Positions 30,906-40,900 of a stretch of 64,000 bases of DNA are shown piece after piece (position 1 is the first letter of the stretch; each line of letters starts with the position of its first letter). The notes under the pieces are model-generated. The model saw nothing but the letters and a program-made list of their open reading frames with translations, made no database searches and had not been told where the DNA came from. Position numbers and translations under genes: made by a program. Source of the stretch: Gambelia wislizenii (taxonomy: Eukaryota; Chordata; Lepidosauria; Squamata; Crotaphytidae); contig JAUMIR010000012.1 of the NCBI GenBank assembly GCA_030847615.1, positions 4,176,001 through 4,240,000 on the forward strand, read 5' to 3'.

Positions 30906-31220
30906 GGGCCTAAATAAATACCTAAAGGCACCAAATCCTGTCTGAATGTCAAAGCATGGGAAAAGGTGCCTTTTGGACAGCCACTCCCAGAATCCCCCAG
31001 CTAGCACAACTGGCTGGGCGATTCTGGGAGTAACAGTCCAAAAAGAAGAATCTTCCTCAAGCCCAGAAGGACTGCCAAGGAATCCCAGGTGCTATAGACC
31101 ATATTTCAGAGGAAGGAACTGGCAAAACCACCTCTGAGGATTCCTTGCCTAAGAAAACCCAATGAAATTCATGGGTTCACCATAAGTCAACAGGCGACTT
31201 GAAGGAACAAACACACACAT
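30906..31220 (+). mobile_element. 5S-derived SINE split by a hairpin MITE
   Basis: A second 5S SINE begins directly behind the first (GGGGCCTAAATAAATACC). It is interrupted at about 30948-31072 by a palindrome with arms ACTCCCAGAATCCCCCAGC and GCTGGGCGATTCTGGGAGT, then resumes at GGTGCTATAGACCATATTTC and ends at GACTTGAAGGAACAAAC. Confidence 0.75.
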
Positions 31221-31596
31221 AAAGCCCTATACAGCTTATTTTGCTACCCCAGCTGTTGTTATTTTCACTTACAAATCCAGCATGCATTTCCATCAGGATC
31301 TTCAGAGCGCCTTCTGTCTAGCCTTTGTAACAGACCCTGATCAAATTAAGTCCTCTTCAGCAATGTCTCATATGCATCATGTATCTCTGTATAATTCCTT
31401 CCTTCGCACCACATACAAAAGAGAACATCTTTCTCACTGAGTTATTATCTAGTCCCAGGGGGGCCCTAATTATTTTATGGCTAGTGTGGCTAACTCTGGC
31501 AGATGTGGGCCCAAGTGTTCTGACCCTGGGACCATCTGGGGACTGCCCCAAAATGTGGGAAAGTGGACACTTTTAATTAATTAATTAATTAAGCCA

Positions 31597-32255
31597 AAGC
31601 ACAAAAATCAGTGTGTATAGAGCCATTGTACTGTCTATCCTCCTTTATGGATCTGAAACATGGGTCACCTATCGCCACCACCTACGACTCCTCGAGCGCT
31701 TTCATCAGCGCTGTCTACGCACAATCCTAAATATACACTGGACTGACTATGTGACGAATGTTGCTGTCCTTGAGCAAGCAGGGATCACCAGCATTGAGGC
31801 CATGATATTGAGAACACAGCTGCGCTGGGCAGGGCACGTTTCTAGGATGGAGGACCATCGCCTCCCAAAATAGTACTCTACGGTGAACTTGCCACGGGTC
31901 AGCGTAAGAGGGGCGCTCCAAAAAAGCGATACAAGGGCTCCCTGAAACAACATCTCAGGCTCAGCCAAATTGATCACCAACAATGGTCCGCCCTGGCCTC
32001 ACATCGGGAGGCATGGAAACGCACTATCCACAATGCTGCAGCCTTATTTGAGAACTCACGCCGAACAAGTCTTGAAGAGAAACGACAACGCAGAAAGAAT
32101 CACAACCCGGAAACATCACCCAAGGAGAGCTTCTGCTGTGCTTTTTGCAACTGGAATTGTTTATCTTGGATTGGCCTTTTCAGTCATCAGCGTGCTTGCA
32201 GAAAGCGTGGGATGAGTCCTTCCTGAATCTTCGTTTGTGAAGAAAAGCCAGAGAG
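31597..32255 (+). mobile_element. 5'-truncated non-LTR LINE with 10-bp TSD
   Basis: The flanks are a perfect direct repeat AATTAAGCCA (31587-31596 and 32256-32265). The frame reads [20 protein letters not shown], then a stop at LPK, and later in another frame a CxxC zinc-finger-like tail. The 3' end is GAAAAGCCAGAGAG. These features fit the C-terminal part of an endonuclease/reverse-transcriptase LINE of RTE, R4 or Rex type. I do not fix the clade. Confidence 0.85.
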
Positions 32256-32267
32256 AATTAAGCCATT

Positions 32268-32460
32268 AAATTTCTATCCCACTTTTCTCTCAGTATGGGA
32301 CCTGAGGTGGCTCAAAATAGGAGTTAAAACATGCAGTTAAAATAGTGAATAATGTAAAAAGTTTTTAAAAAATTAAACCAACAATCATATTAAAGCTGTT
32401 GATTTAAAACAGTTTTTAAAAGGCAGCTAAAATATAAGAATAATGATAAAGATACAAATA
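32268..32460 (-). mobile_element. LINE 3' tail, inverted
   Basis: ATTTCTATCCCACTTTTCTC followed by CCTGAGGTGGCTCAAAATAGG is the inverse of the common GCCACCTTGGGTCCC-AGAAAAGTGGGATAG tail. Confidence 0.6.
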
Positions 32461-32466
32461 CAAATA

Positions 32467-32715
32467 CAGTAGGACCCCCGTATCTGCTGGGGATTGGTTC
32501 TGGGGGGCCCTGTGGATACCTAAAATCATGGTTAATAGCGAACACCATTGAAAATAATGGGACCTCTGGTTTAAAATACCATAGAGTTGGAGGACCTAGA
32601 ATATGGCTAGAGAGGACACATTTTCTAGGAAGACTCTATGGTAGGTGTGCTGTTTTGTGTCCCGTGGATAACTGAATCAGTGGATAATGAATCAGTGAAT
32701 ACAGGGGTCCCACTG
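32467..32715 (+). mobile_element. MITE-B, complete copy
   Basis: CAGTAGGACCCCCG and GGGGTCCCACTG are flanked by TA. A small internal deletion removes GCCTTGG next to ATAGAGTTGG. Confidence 0.87.
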
Positions 32716-32749
32716 TACACACTCCAATGAAAAGACCTTCTGCAATCGA

Positions 32750-32970
32750 CAGTTAACACTCACAGGCCTGTGTGAACACGAAGGTTGTTACCTGCTAGTG
32801 GAAAGAGAGCAGAGAGGGAGCCAAGCTGGCTTCCCATGTGAGGGAATTCCACAGTCTGGGAGCAGCCACTGAGAAGGCCCTGCCGAATGTCCTCACCAAA
32901 TGTGCCTGTGAAGGTGGTGGGACTTGAAGGAGAGCCCTCCACCAAAGATCTTAAAGCTCGGGCAGGCTCT
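32750..32970 (-). mobile_element. L2/CR1-like LINE, ORF2 C-terminus
   Basis: On the minus strand the sequence reads AFSVAAPRLWNSL, the hallmark close to the end of L2-group ORF2. Frames before and after are broken. Confidence 0.72.
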
Positions 32971-33004
32971 TATTGGAAGATACTGTACGTGTTGTTTCAA
33001 ATGC

Positions 33005-33062
33005 CCTTGTTGTTTTAAACCGCTATCAAGTCAACTTTGACTTATGGTGACTGCAGAGGATT
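33005..33062 (-). mobile_element. tRNA-SINE tail fragment
   Basis: TTGTTGTTTTAAACCGCTATC and CAACTTTGACTTATGGTGAC are the inverted 3' part of the tRNA-type SINE. Confidence 0.6.
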
Positions 33063-33094
33063 GACACAAATTCAAAATAGACAATAAGGAAATT

Positions 33095-33565
33095 TAAATA
33101 GTGAAAGAATTCCCATTCCTTGGATCAATCATATCTCAGAATGGAGACTGCAGCCAGGAAATCAGAAGACCAGGAGTGGGAAGGGCAGCTATGAAAGAAC
33201 TGGACAAGATCCTAAAATGCAAAGATATAAAACTGAGCACTAAAGTCAGTTTAGTGCTGACTTTTCCATCATATTTCCCATCACCATGTATGAATGTGAG
33301 AGGGAGACAATGAAGAAAGCTGATAGGAAAAAAAAAACTCATTTGAGATGTGGTGTTGGAGAAGAGTGCTGAGGATCCCATGGGTGACCAAAAAGACAAA
33401 TGAGTCTTAGAACAGATCAAGCCCAAACTCTCATTAGCAGCCAAAATGACCAAATTGAAGCTGTCGTACTTTGGACGCATCATGAGAAGGAACGGCTCCC
33501 TAGAAAAGTCAATAATGTTATGAAAGGTGGAGGGAAAACAAAAGATAGGAAGACAACACACAAAG
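33095..33565 (+). mobile_element. Bov-B (RTE) LINE fragment
   Basis: The frames read EFPFLGSIISQNGDCSQEIRR, VGRAAMKELDKILKCKDI, a broken MYECE segment and KLSYFGRIMRRNGSLEKS. This order is that of the C-terminal RTE/Bov-B ORF2. Stops and frameshifts make it dead. Confidence 0.85.
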
Positions 33566-33570
33566 GAGAT

Positions 33571-33792
33571 TTTCAGACTACACTGTTATAGTTTTACTAT
33601 TCCACTTTACCTGCTCTGGCTTCCTCCTGTGGAATTCTGGGGTTTGTAGTTTAGTGAGGCCTAAGAGCTCTCTGGCTGAGAGTTGCAAATGCCCCTCCCT
33701 AAACTGCAAATCCCAGGATTCAACAGGAGGCAGCCATATCAAATAAAGTGGAATAGTAACACTATAACAGTGTTGTCTGAAAATCTCCTAAG
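33571..33792. mobile_element. MITE-C copy
   Basis: TTTCAGACTACACTGTTATAG and ACTATAACAGTGTTGTCTGAAA form matching ends. CTCCTGTGGAATTCTGGGG and CCAGGATTCAACAGGAGG pair in the arms. This gives the best borders of the family. Confidence 0.82.
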
Positions 33793-34204
33793 TGGAGGGA
33801 CTCAATCAAGGAAGACACAGGCCTGAACCTGCAGGACCCAAGCAGGAGGTTGAGGACAGAGGTCTTGGGGATGTCTCTGACCCATGGGTAGCCATACGTT
33901 GAAGCCAACTCGAGGGCAGTTTACTACAATATTAATGAAAGACCTTTCCTACAAGTCATCCTGTTATCAACGGCCCTACTCAGGTCTTGAAAACTCAAGG
34001 TGCTCATGGGTTCCTTGATGGGGTCTATCTGGCTGTAATGCCATCTTCCTCTTTCCCTATTGCCTTTTACTTTGCTAAACATTGTAATCTTTTCCATTCA
34101 GTCACAACCTCTCATTGTACATCCAAAGTACGACAGCCTCAGGTTGGCCATCTTTGCTTTTAGGGGAGTTCAGGCTTGATTTGCTCTAAGACCCATGCAT
34201 AGAC
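33793..34204. other. Intergenic, no gene seen
   Basis: No repeat ends or exons are recognised. Confidence 0.4.
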
Positions 34205-34370
34205 CAATGAAGGTGGAAGGGGTCTCCTAGGCCATTAAGTCAAACCCCCCTTTCCACTCAATGCAGGATCTCCAGTTAGAGCACCCCAGAAGGAAGCTAT
34301 CCAGCTCCTTTTTGAAGATGCCCAGAGAAAGAGACCCCAGCATCTCTCAAGGCCATTGGTTCAATTGCCA
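34205..34370 (-). mobile_element. CR1 3' fragment, diverged
   Basis: GGTCTCCTAGGCCATTAAGTC, then CTATCCAGCTCCTTTTTGAAG and CAGCATCTCTCAAGGCCATTG, match the inverted CR1 3' region of another subfamily. Confidence 0.6.
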
Positions 34371-34515
34371 ATTACTTATTTGTCCTTTTAGCAGGATCTG
34401 CACGATTCTCTTCTAGCACCACATTTCAAATGAGTTGATTCTCTTCCTGTCAGCTTTCTTCGCTGACCAGCTTTCACAACCATATGTACAAGGGGTCCCT
34501 ATAATCTGTTTAAAA
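34371..34515 (-). mobile_element. Bov-B (RTE) LINE fragment
   Basis: The minus-strand frame reads YGCESWSAKKADRKRINSFEM, the same segment of Bov-B ORF2 that is damaged in the copy at 33.3 kb. Confidence 0.85.
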
Positions 34516-34589
34516 GATACATTGCCACTCCCGGAGGATTTTGGAAGAAGTGGACTACCCTTTCTCTTTTTGGCCAGAAAAAGGAATTT

Positions 34590-34868
34590 GGATTTGTCCT
34601 TTGAGCCTGTGCAATGGATTTTTCTGGTGGAGCGCAGCATGCACAGAACTGGCCTCACCCTTTAAACCAAAGGTTCATCTGCTGTGGCCTTGCAAGCATG
34701 GACGGAGCAGCGAGGTCCTCAGGTTGTAGGTTTGATTAGGGTTTCCTTCTCTTAGATGGTTGACCTTACAGGGTTGGACGAGCACCATCTGCACGGGTTT
34801 GGGATTAGAGTTTTCCTTCTCCTAGGATGGTTGCCATAAGGCTAGGGAGCCCATCCTGCCCTTTGACG
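34590..34868 (+). mobile_element. Unassigned 279-bp repeat, second copy
   Basis: It matches 7474-7752 from CCTTTGAGCCTGTGCAATGG to CCATCCTGCCCTTTG, including the dimeric TCCTTCTCyTAG 3' part. It sits directly against the CR1 3' terminus. Confidence 0.7.
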
Positions 34869-34871
34869 CTC

Positions 34872-35950
34872 TTTGTCATAGAATCATAGAATTGTAGAGT
34901 TGGAAGAGACCATGATGACCATCCAGTCCAACCCCCTGCCATGCAGGAAATCTTGATCAAAGCATCCCTGACAGATGGCCATCCAGCCTCTGTTTAAAGA
35001 CCTCCAAGGAAGGAGACTCCACCACGCTCCGAGGGAGTGTGTTCCACTGCCGAACAGCTCTTACTGTCAAAAAGTTCCTCCTAATGTTGAGGTGGAATCT
35101 CTGTTCCTGGAGCTTGCACCCATTGCTCCATGTTCCAGTCTCTGGAGCAGCAGAAAACAAGCCTGCTCCATCCTCAATGTGTCACCCCTTCAAATACTTA
35201 AGTAGGGCTATCATATCGCCTCTTAACCATCTTTTTTCCAGGCTAAACATACCCAGCTCCCTAAGTCTCTCCTCATAAGGCATGGTTTCCAGATCTTTCA
35301 CCATTTTAGTTGCCCTTCTCTGTACACGCTCCAATTTGTCAATATCCTTTTTGAATTGTGGCGCCCAGAACTGGACACAGTATTCTAGGTGAGGTCTGAC
35401 CAAGGCAGAATAGAGTGGCACTATTACTTCCCTTGATCTTGACACTATACTTCTATTGATACAGCCCAAAATCGCATTGGCCTTTTTAGCTGCCACATCA
35501 CAATGTTGACTCATGTTCAACTTGTGGTCTACTAGGACTCCTAGATCCCTTTCGCACATAGTCTCGTTCAGCCAGATCTCTCCCATCCTATATTTATGCA
35601 TTTCATTTTTCCGCCATAAGTGCAGTACTTTACATTTCTCCGTATTGAATTTCCTTTTGTTAGCTTTGGCCCAGCTCTCCAGTCTATCCAGATCATTCTG
35701 AATTTTGATCCTGTCCTCTAGGTATTAGCTACTCCTCCTAATTTGGTGTCATCTGCAAATTTGGTAAGTATGCCCCTAATTCCCTCATCTAAGTCAGACC
35801 CTTCGGTTTTGACCTGTCTGGCATGGGAGACCCTACCGGTGGCTATTATGCCACCCAGAAAAAGGACAGACTGGGGAATCTGGTGTGGTTCAGAGCTCCA
35901 AAAACAGCCCTGGGTCCCCGCATTTGGCCCCAGGGTTGCTTTCTGCACAC
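34872..35950 (-). mobile_element. CR1 LINE, RT C-terminal half
   Basis: The minus strand reads GILTKFADDTKLGG (the RT catalytic FADD box), then [40 protein letters not shown] and SLEVFKQRLDGHLSGML. It ends in ATTCTATGATTCTATG octamers. About 45 residues after FADDTKLGG are missing, and stops interrupt the frame. Confidence 0.92.
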
Positions 35951-36093
35951 CCGCTTCTTAAAAGGATTCCTTACTGGTTATAAAAGAATCGTGGATGAAT
36001 ATCACTCTTGCATTTAGAATATTCTGCCACTAAGTGTCACCCTTTCATTGCAGTTGGCCTTGGCAGTTCCATAAAGTCTTGACTCCCTTTGGG

Positions 36094-36142
<49 letters not shown>
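36094..36142 (+). repeat. (GA)n microsatellite
   Basis: About 24 uninterrupted GA dinucleotides follow a GGGGGGA run. Confidence 0.95.
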
Positions 36143-36146
<4 letters not shown>

Positions 36147-36420
36147 GCCCATGAGAATGACTCCTTAATCTGCAGGTGGTCTGTGTTTAATTATCTGCCA
36201 TTGATTATTATAACATATTAGTATTATCGCCACGGTGTTCTTCCCCGCATTGTCTTAAAGACTTCAATTTTAAAATGGTAATATTTGCAACAAAGTCATG
36301 CATTTTTATGCATGTATGTATTCAAGCATTGTGTAAAATAATTAAAATGGAGGGGGGGGGGGAAGAACCCAAAAGTATTAGAAGCAAAATGACACACTGT
36401 TTTAAAAGCAGTCAATAGAA
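36143..36420. other. Repeat-free AT-rich block, candidate conserved noncoding element
   Basis: It contains TTTAATTATCTGCCATTGATTATTATAA and CAAAGTCATGCATTTTTATGC-type motifs, with TAATT homeodomain cores. No repeat family or open frame is recognised. Conservation is inferred from character only. Confidence 0.4.
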
Positions 36421-36699
36421 TTACAACCACATCTCATATACTTGGGAATAACTGAGAGCCGGGGAACGGAGCACAGAGCAAGAAACTTTCCATGCCTTTT
36501 CCTCCTTTGACTTTGCTTGGAAAAGTTAGGGTTTTTTTTTACCATACCTTCCAGAACCTCTCTGGCTGGGGGATTCTGGGAGTTGTAGTCCAAAAATAGC
36601 ATTTCCATGACCTGCTTAGATTCCACACACCCAGCAGCCATTCATGCTCCATCCTACCTTGTTCAGGTTGGCATCTCCCCCCTCCCATATTTCAATAGG

Positions 36700-36900
36700 A
36701 CATTTTGTGAGTGGCTAGAAGGGGGAAGAGCAGTGGTTTCCATGTCAGTGGAGGGTGATAATTTGCTCTGGGTTTCAGTCTGAACTTTAAAGAGCTCTCC
36801 ACTCTACTGGACCTTAGCCCCAAAATAATGCCACCACCTTGGAAAACTCTTTTAAAGTTCAGACTATGACTCAGTGTGGATTTGTCATAGCACCTGATGT
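36700..36900. mobile_element. MITE-F (palindromic)
   Basis: Arms: GTTTCCATGTCAGTGGAGG, CAGTCTGAACTTTAAAGAGC and the inverse CTTTTAAAGTTCAGACTATG. Related palindromes occur at 45.4, 49.1, 52.1 and 53.3 kb. Confidence 0.65.
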
Positions 36901-37184
36901 GATATCTGTTAGCTAGCTGTATTCTAACATGTCGTAGCATCCTAGGCAATGCATGCGATTTATTTTGGCATTTTATACTTCTGCATCTTCTCTTTGCCTT
37001 TGTTCTTTGTTGTTATTTGCCATCAAGTAGGCTTAGAAAAGTTACTTTTCTAAAACTGCAGCTGTTAGACTCCAGCATGGACAGTAGGAATGGCAGTCCG
37101 TCCATCCCCCCAGTTACTTTTTCAAACTCTATTTTCCTGCTTGTGTAAAGAACCAGAGAGAAATTGGGTTGGTGTCCTAACATT
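36901..37184. other. Intergenic with SINE remnant
   Basis: TTGTTGTTATTTGCCATCAAG at 37009-37028 is an inverted SINE tail cut off from the body that lies further right. The inserted segment between is unrecognised. Confidence 0.5.
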
Positions 37185-37363
37185 CCTTCAAATCAATTCC
37201 AACTTATGATGACCTTCTCCTAGGGTTTTCTTGTCATTGCCATCCTCTGAGGCTGAGAGAGGGTTACTTGCCCAAAGTCGCCCAGTGGGTTTCCATGGCT
37301 GAGCAGGGATTCAAACTCGGGACTCCTAGCCAAAACTCAAACCACTACACCACACTGCCTCTG
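37185..37363 (-). mobile_element. tRNA-derived SINE
   Basis: The inverted order reads CCAACTTATGATGACC, GAGGCTGAGAGAGGGTTACTT, CCCAGTGGGTTTCCATGGC and AACCACTACACCACACTG. Confidence 0.82.
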
Positions 37364-37730
37364 GGAGAAAATGGGAGGGCTAGCCATTTACATTTTGAAA
37401 TCAACACAATGCATTATTCGTTTACGTTTCTGTTCTTATCTGGTGTGGTTAATATACTATACTATTTTTTTATATTTTAATATTATATTTTTATATAATT
37501 TTTAAAATCAGTATGTTTTTATATTATTTTTGATAAGTGCAATCAAAGGAGAGGGTTGGAGGCAAATGTGCTTTCCGCAGGGTACTGTTTGAATCCAACT
37601 TGCTCCATTGAATCCAGTCTTGCCTGTCTAGTCTTTCAGGCTTTTGCTCCAAAGCCAACATTTGAAATAAACAATAACCACCACGATGCATCATATTTCT
37701 ATGACCTGTCCCACCACTTCTCCTAAATGG
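37364..37730. other. Intergenic, AT-rich
   Basis: A run of TATATTTTAATATTATATTT lies at about 37470-37500. No feature can be bounded. Confidence 0.4.
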
Positions 37731-38130
37731 CATTTCATAAAATTAATCCCAGCTGGGTCTCAGTTTGGCCATCAGAAATAAGGTCGAGCTTTAGTCACAA
37801 GGGGGCAGCACAACCTTCCAGGTCTTTCCATTGGAGGCTTCTCTCTCCTATTTAGTGGCCTGCCTGCCTCCCATCGTAATTGTAAATTACACAGCCGGAT
37901 GGGAAGGGTATCACAGTACCCCTTGCCAAATTGATATTTTAGCAACAACAGTAAACTTTTGGTTGATGGCCGATAATTTGAAGAGCTGGCACCAGATAAA
38001 AAATTCATAATGGCTTAGGCCGACTGGAATACAGACAAATTATATTTAATGCTCAGAGTTGTAAAGCAATTTTGCTCAAGGGCTCTGCCTGATAATAAAT
38101 ATCAGGACATGGTAAATGGAATCTGGGTAG
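37731..38130. promoter_or_regulatory. Candidate conserved noncoding block with CTCF-like site
   Basis: This is repeat-free sequence with CATCGTAATTGTAAATTAC and CCAAATTGATATTTTAG. At 37795-37810 it reads TCACAAGGGGGCAGCA, a good match to the CTCF core (CCAC-N-AGGGGGCRG). Function is inferred from motif alone. Confidence 0.5.
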
Positions 38131-38150
38131 TAGGTGCCCTAGGCCCTCTG

Positions 38151-38210
38151 TGTGTGTATGTGTGGTGTGTGTGTGTGAGAGAGAGAGAGAGAGAAAGAGA
38201 GAAAAGGAGG
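38151..38210 (+). repeat. (GT)n/(GA)n microsatellite
   Basis: GTGTGTGTATGTGTGGTGTGTG is followed by GAGAGAGAGAGAGAGA. Confidence 0.85.
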
Positions 38211-38361
38211 GATTGCTTGAATCGATGATACTTCATGTTTGTTTCTCTGGGACCCAAACATCTAGCTTATGGCAAGCTAGAGAGGGGAGAGTGGCATGGT
38301 GAATCTGCTTTAAAGTCTGAACTTTATAGGAGTGAGCCAAGGTACTGAAGTCTACCTGCCC

Positions 38362-38930
38362 CCCAAAGAGAGCCAGTGTGGTGTAGTGTTGGACTAAGGC
38401 TCCAAGAGACCAGGGTTCAAATCCCTGCTTGGCCATGGAAACCCACTGGGGGCCATGCCCTATGAGGAGTGGCTTAGGAAGCTGGGCATGTTTAGTCTGG
38501 AGAGAAGAAGGTGGAGAGGGAACATGACAGCCATGTTTAAATATTTGAAGGGATGTCATACTGAGGATGGGGTAGGCTTGCTTTCTGCTGCTGCATAGAC
38601 GAGGACATGGAGCAATGGGTTCAAACTACAGGAAAAGAGATTCCACCTAAACATTATTAGGAAGAACCTCCTGACAGTAAGAGCTGTTCAGCGGTGGAAT
38701 GCACTGCCTGGGAGTATGGTGGAGTCTCCTTCTTTGGAGATCTTTAAACAGAGGCTGGATGGCCATCTGTCGGGAACGATTGGATCGTGTATTCCTGCAT
38801 GGCAGGGGGTTAGACTAGATGGCCCTTGTGGTCATTTCCAAGTCTATGATTCTATGATTCTTTGATCTTGGGCAGGTCACACACTCTCAGCCTCAGGGGA
38901 AGGCCAGGGCAAGAAATGTGAAGAAATGTG
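38362..38930 (+). mobile_element. tRNA-SINE interrupted by a CR1
   Basis: The SINE head (GAGCCAGTGTGGTGTAGTG to AAACCCACTGGG) ends at about 38448. After the CR1 the body resumes as TGATCTTGGGCAGGTCACAC and CAGCCTCAGGGGAAGG. Without the insert the SINE is collinear with other copies. Confidence 0.85.
38449..38862 (+). mobile_element. CR1 3' end inserted in a SINE
   Basis: CCCTATGAGGAGTGGCTTAGG to AGTCTATGATTCTATGATTC is the 3' part of CR1 ORF2 and 3' UTR. It lacks an obvious target duplication, as usual for CR1. Confidence 0.88.
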
Positions 38931-38984
38931 GAGTGGTTGCAACAGGGAAGATAATGAGAGGCACAGGGCTGCATTAGACAGCGC

Positions 38985-39335
38985 TTGTGACTTAGATGGA
39001 GACAAGTACACATCCTTTCCAGATGCCTGTGCTGGAGTGTGAATCTCTTTTCAGACCTCCCCGAGAGCTTGAATTCTCCCTGGCTGTGCTGCGTAAGTGA
39101 AGACTTCCACTGAGGCCTGTTTTCCTGAGCGCTTGAAGAAAATGCCCAAGAATGCCTTTTGGATAAAGCTACTTAGAAATTCAACAGCAATTATGCAATT
39201 AAACGTTTAAAAATGCATGTGTTTCCGCAGGCAGATCCAAGCACGACTGCCGTGATGTTTGCTCGAAGCTGTCTGCAGACCCCAGAAAGTCTCCATGGGA
39301 TCTTTGAAAGGGGGGGGGGGGAACCAACATGTTGA
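38985..39335. other. Candidate conserved noncoding block
   Basis: This is repeat-free sequence with CAGCAATTATGCAATTAAACG and TGCTCGAAGCTGTCTGCAGAC. The paired ATTA cores suit a homeodomain-bound enhancer. The evidence is composition and motif only. Confidence 0.4.
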
Positions 39336-39635
39336 CAACTTTAATTGATCCATGGCTCCAGGACAAGAACTGAAACCATGCGTCTTCTCCACAGAGGTGT
39401 TGATAATGGGGGTGGGGGCGGTTACACTTGGTTAATAGCTAGCATATTTTTTAGGCCTTATTCTTACTAGGAAGACAGATAGGGAAGACAATCAAGAGAC
39501 AAGTGGTATCTTCAGGAAAGTTAATGTTCATGGACCACAACTTTCCTGTGTCAGGTTTCTGGCCATTACTGGGGGAACAGTTAGTTTTGGGATGTTTTAA
39601 AACAGAGGTGGATTAGCCATTTCTCAGGAGTAAAT

Positions 39636-39880
39636 CGTAGAATCTTAGAGTTGGAAGGAGCCACAAAGGCCATTTAGTCCAACCCTCTACCATGCAGAAA
39701 TGCACAACTAAAGCACTCCTGAGAGATGCCCACCCAACCTCTGTTTAAAGACCTCCAAAGATGGAGAGTCCACCACCCTCTGAGGGCAGTTTATTCCTCC
39801 TTCAATCAGCTCTTAGAGTAAGACGTTTTTTCTAATGTTGGAATCTCTTTTCTTGGAATTTGAATCCCTTGGTTTATATC
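39636..39880 (-). mobile_element. CR1 3' fragment
   Basis: ATCGTAGAATCTTAGAGTTGG, CCAACCCTCTACCATGCAG and CAACCTCTGTTTAAAGACC are the inverted CR1 3' end. Confidence 0.82.
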
Positions 39881-39985
39881 CCTTGGAATTTGAATCCCTT
39901 GGAGCAGCAGAATTGTGTATTCCTGCATGGCAGGGGGGTTGGACTAGATGGCCCTTGTAGTCCTTCCGGCTGCAAGAATCTATAA
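39881..39985 (+). mobile_element. CR1 3' fragment, opposite orientation
   Basis: TATTCCTGCATGGCAGGGG, then GGTTGGACTAGATGGCCC, are a plus-strand CR1 3' end directly joined to the minus copy. The junction holds a short duplication TTGGAATTTGAATCCCTTGG. Confidence 0.78.
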
Positions 39986-40525
39986 ACTCCCATGCTGGCT
40001 GGAGGATTCAGGGAGTTGTGATCCTAAGAAGTAACTTTTCCAAGGTCAGTTTCTTGCCCCTTGCTAGCATTCTTTTTTTTCACCTGATGCCTCAAGACCA
40101 CACACAGATGAACAAACCAGAAGACACCCATGTTTTATTGTTGTCATTAAAAGTTGCACACCGTCTTAATGTAAAGTGCAGGACATACAAATTTGCAGTG
40201 GAGGAGTGGGGGGAGAGGAGATGTTGTTTTTCAAGTGTGCTTGCCAAAATTGGACCAAGAAGGGCCAGTAAATAAAGTCTGAACAAAACACAGCCTGCAG
40301 CCTTGTAAAACCTCCCTAACTATCCATCGCAAGAGCTCAGTTTTAGTCTATTGGAATTAAATGTCCTATTGGGGGGTGAGGAAGGCAGTTTGGCAGATGT
40401 TCCTCTCCTGATGCTTAGCAGAAGAAGGGCTGGAGTGAGAAGGATAGAAAAAGAAAAGAATGCAAGAGTCATATGACCCATGAGCAAAAACAAAGTTCAT
40501 AATACATTGGTGGCTGGTGGGTCTC
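39986..40525. other. Intergenic, no gene seen
   Basis: Frames at 40018-40275 (plus) and 40092-40286 (minus) have no recognisable domain. Confidence 0.4.
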
Positions 40526-40529
40526 ACAT

Positions 40530-40900
40530 CAGGGAGGAGGTTTGTCCACTTCCTATATGATCAGTTTGAGCTGTAAGAATTTCGGGAGAGGCCCTTCTCT
40601 CTGTACCAGTTTTACCTTCTCAGGACTCTCGTGGGAAGAAGGGAGAGGGTCTTCTCAGTGGCTGCTCCCAGGCTTTGAAACGTCCTCCCTGTATGAAGGC
40701 TAGCACAACTCCCTCCTTGTACTCCTTCTGTGGGCAACTGAAAACTTTCCTATTCTGTCAGGTTTTTAGGAACTGTCTGTTTTGGGGGTGTTGATTGTGT
40801 GCTGCGTTGTTGATTTTTAAATATTGCTCGGACTTTACGTTTGCTCGGATCCTATGTTTCATAACTTTACAAATCTGTAGTTATGTTGTAGAAAAGCTAT
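40530..40900 (+). mobile_element. L2/CR1-like LINE, ORF2 C-terminus and 3' UTR
   Basis: The plus frame reads RVFSVAAPRL, a stop, then NVLP, followed by QLKTFLFCQ. This is the L2-group ending, with one stop replacing the conserved Trp codon. Confidence 0.72.

Noticed and set aside
31613..31873. Host gene with a reverse-transcriptase-like domain
   Set aside because: It is a truncated LINE bounded by a target duplication.
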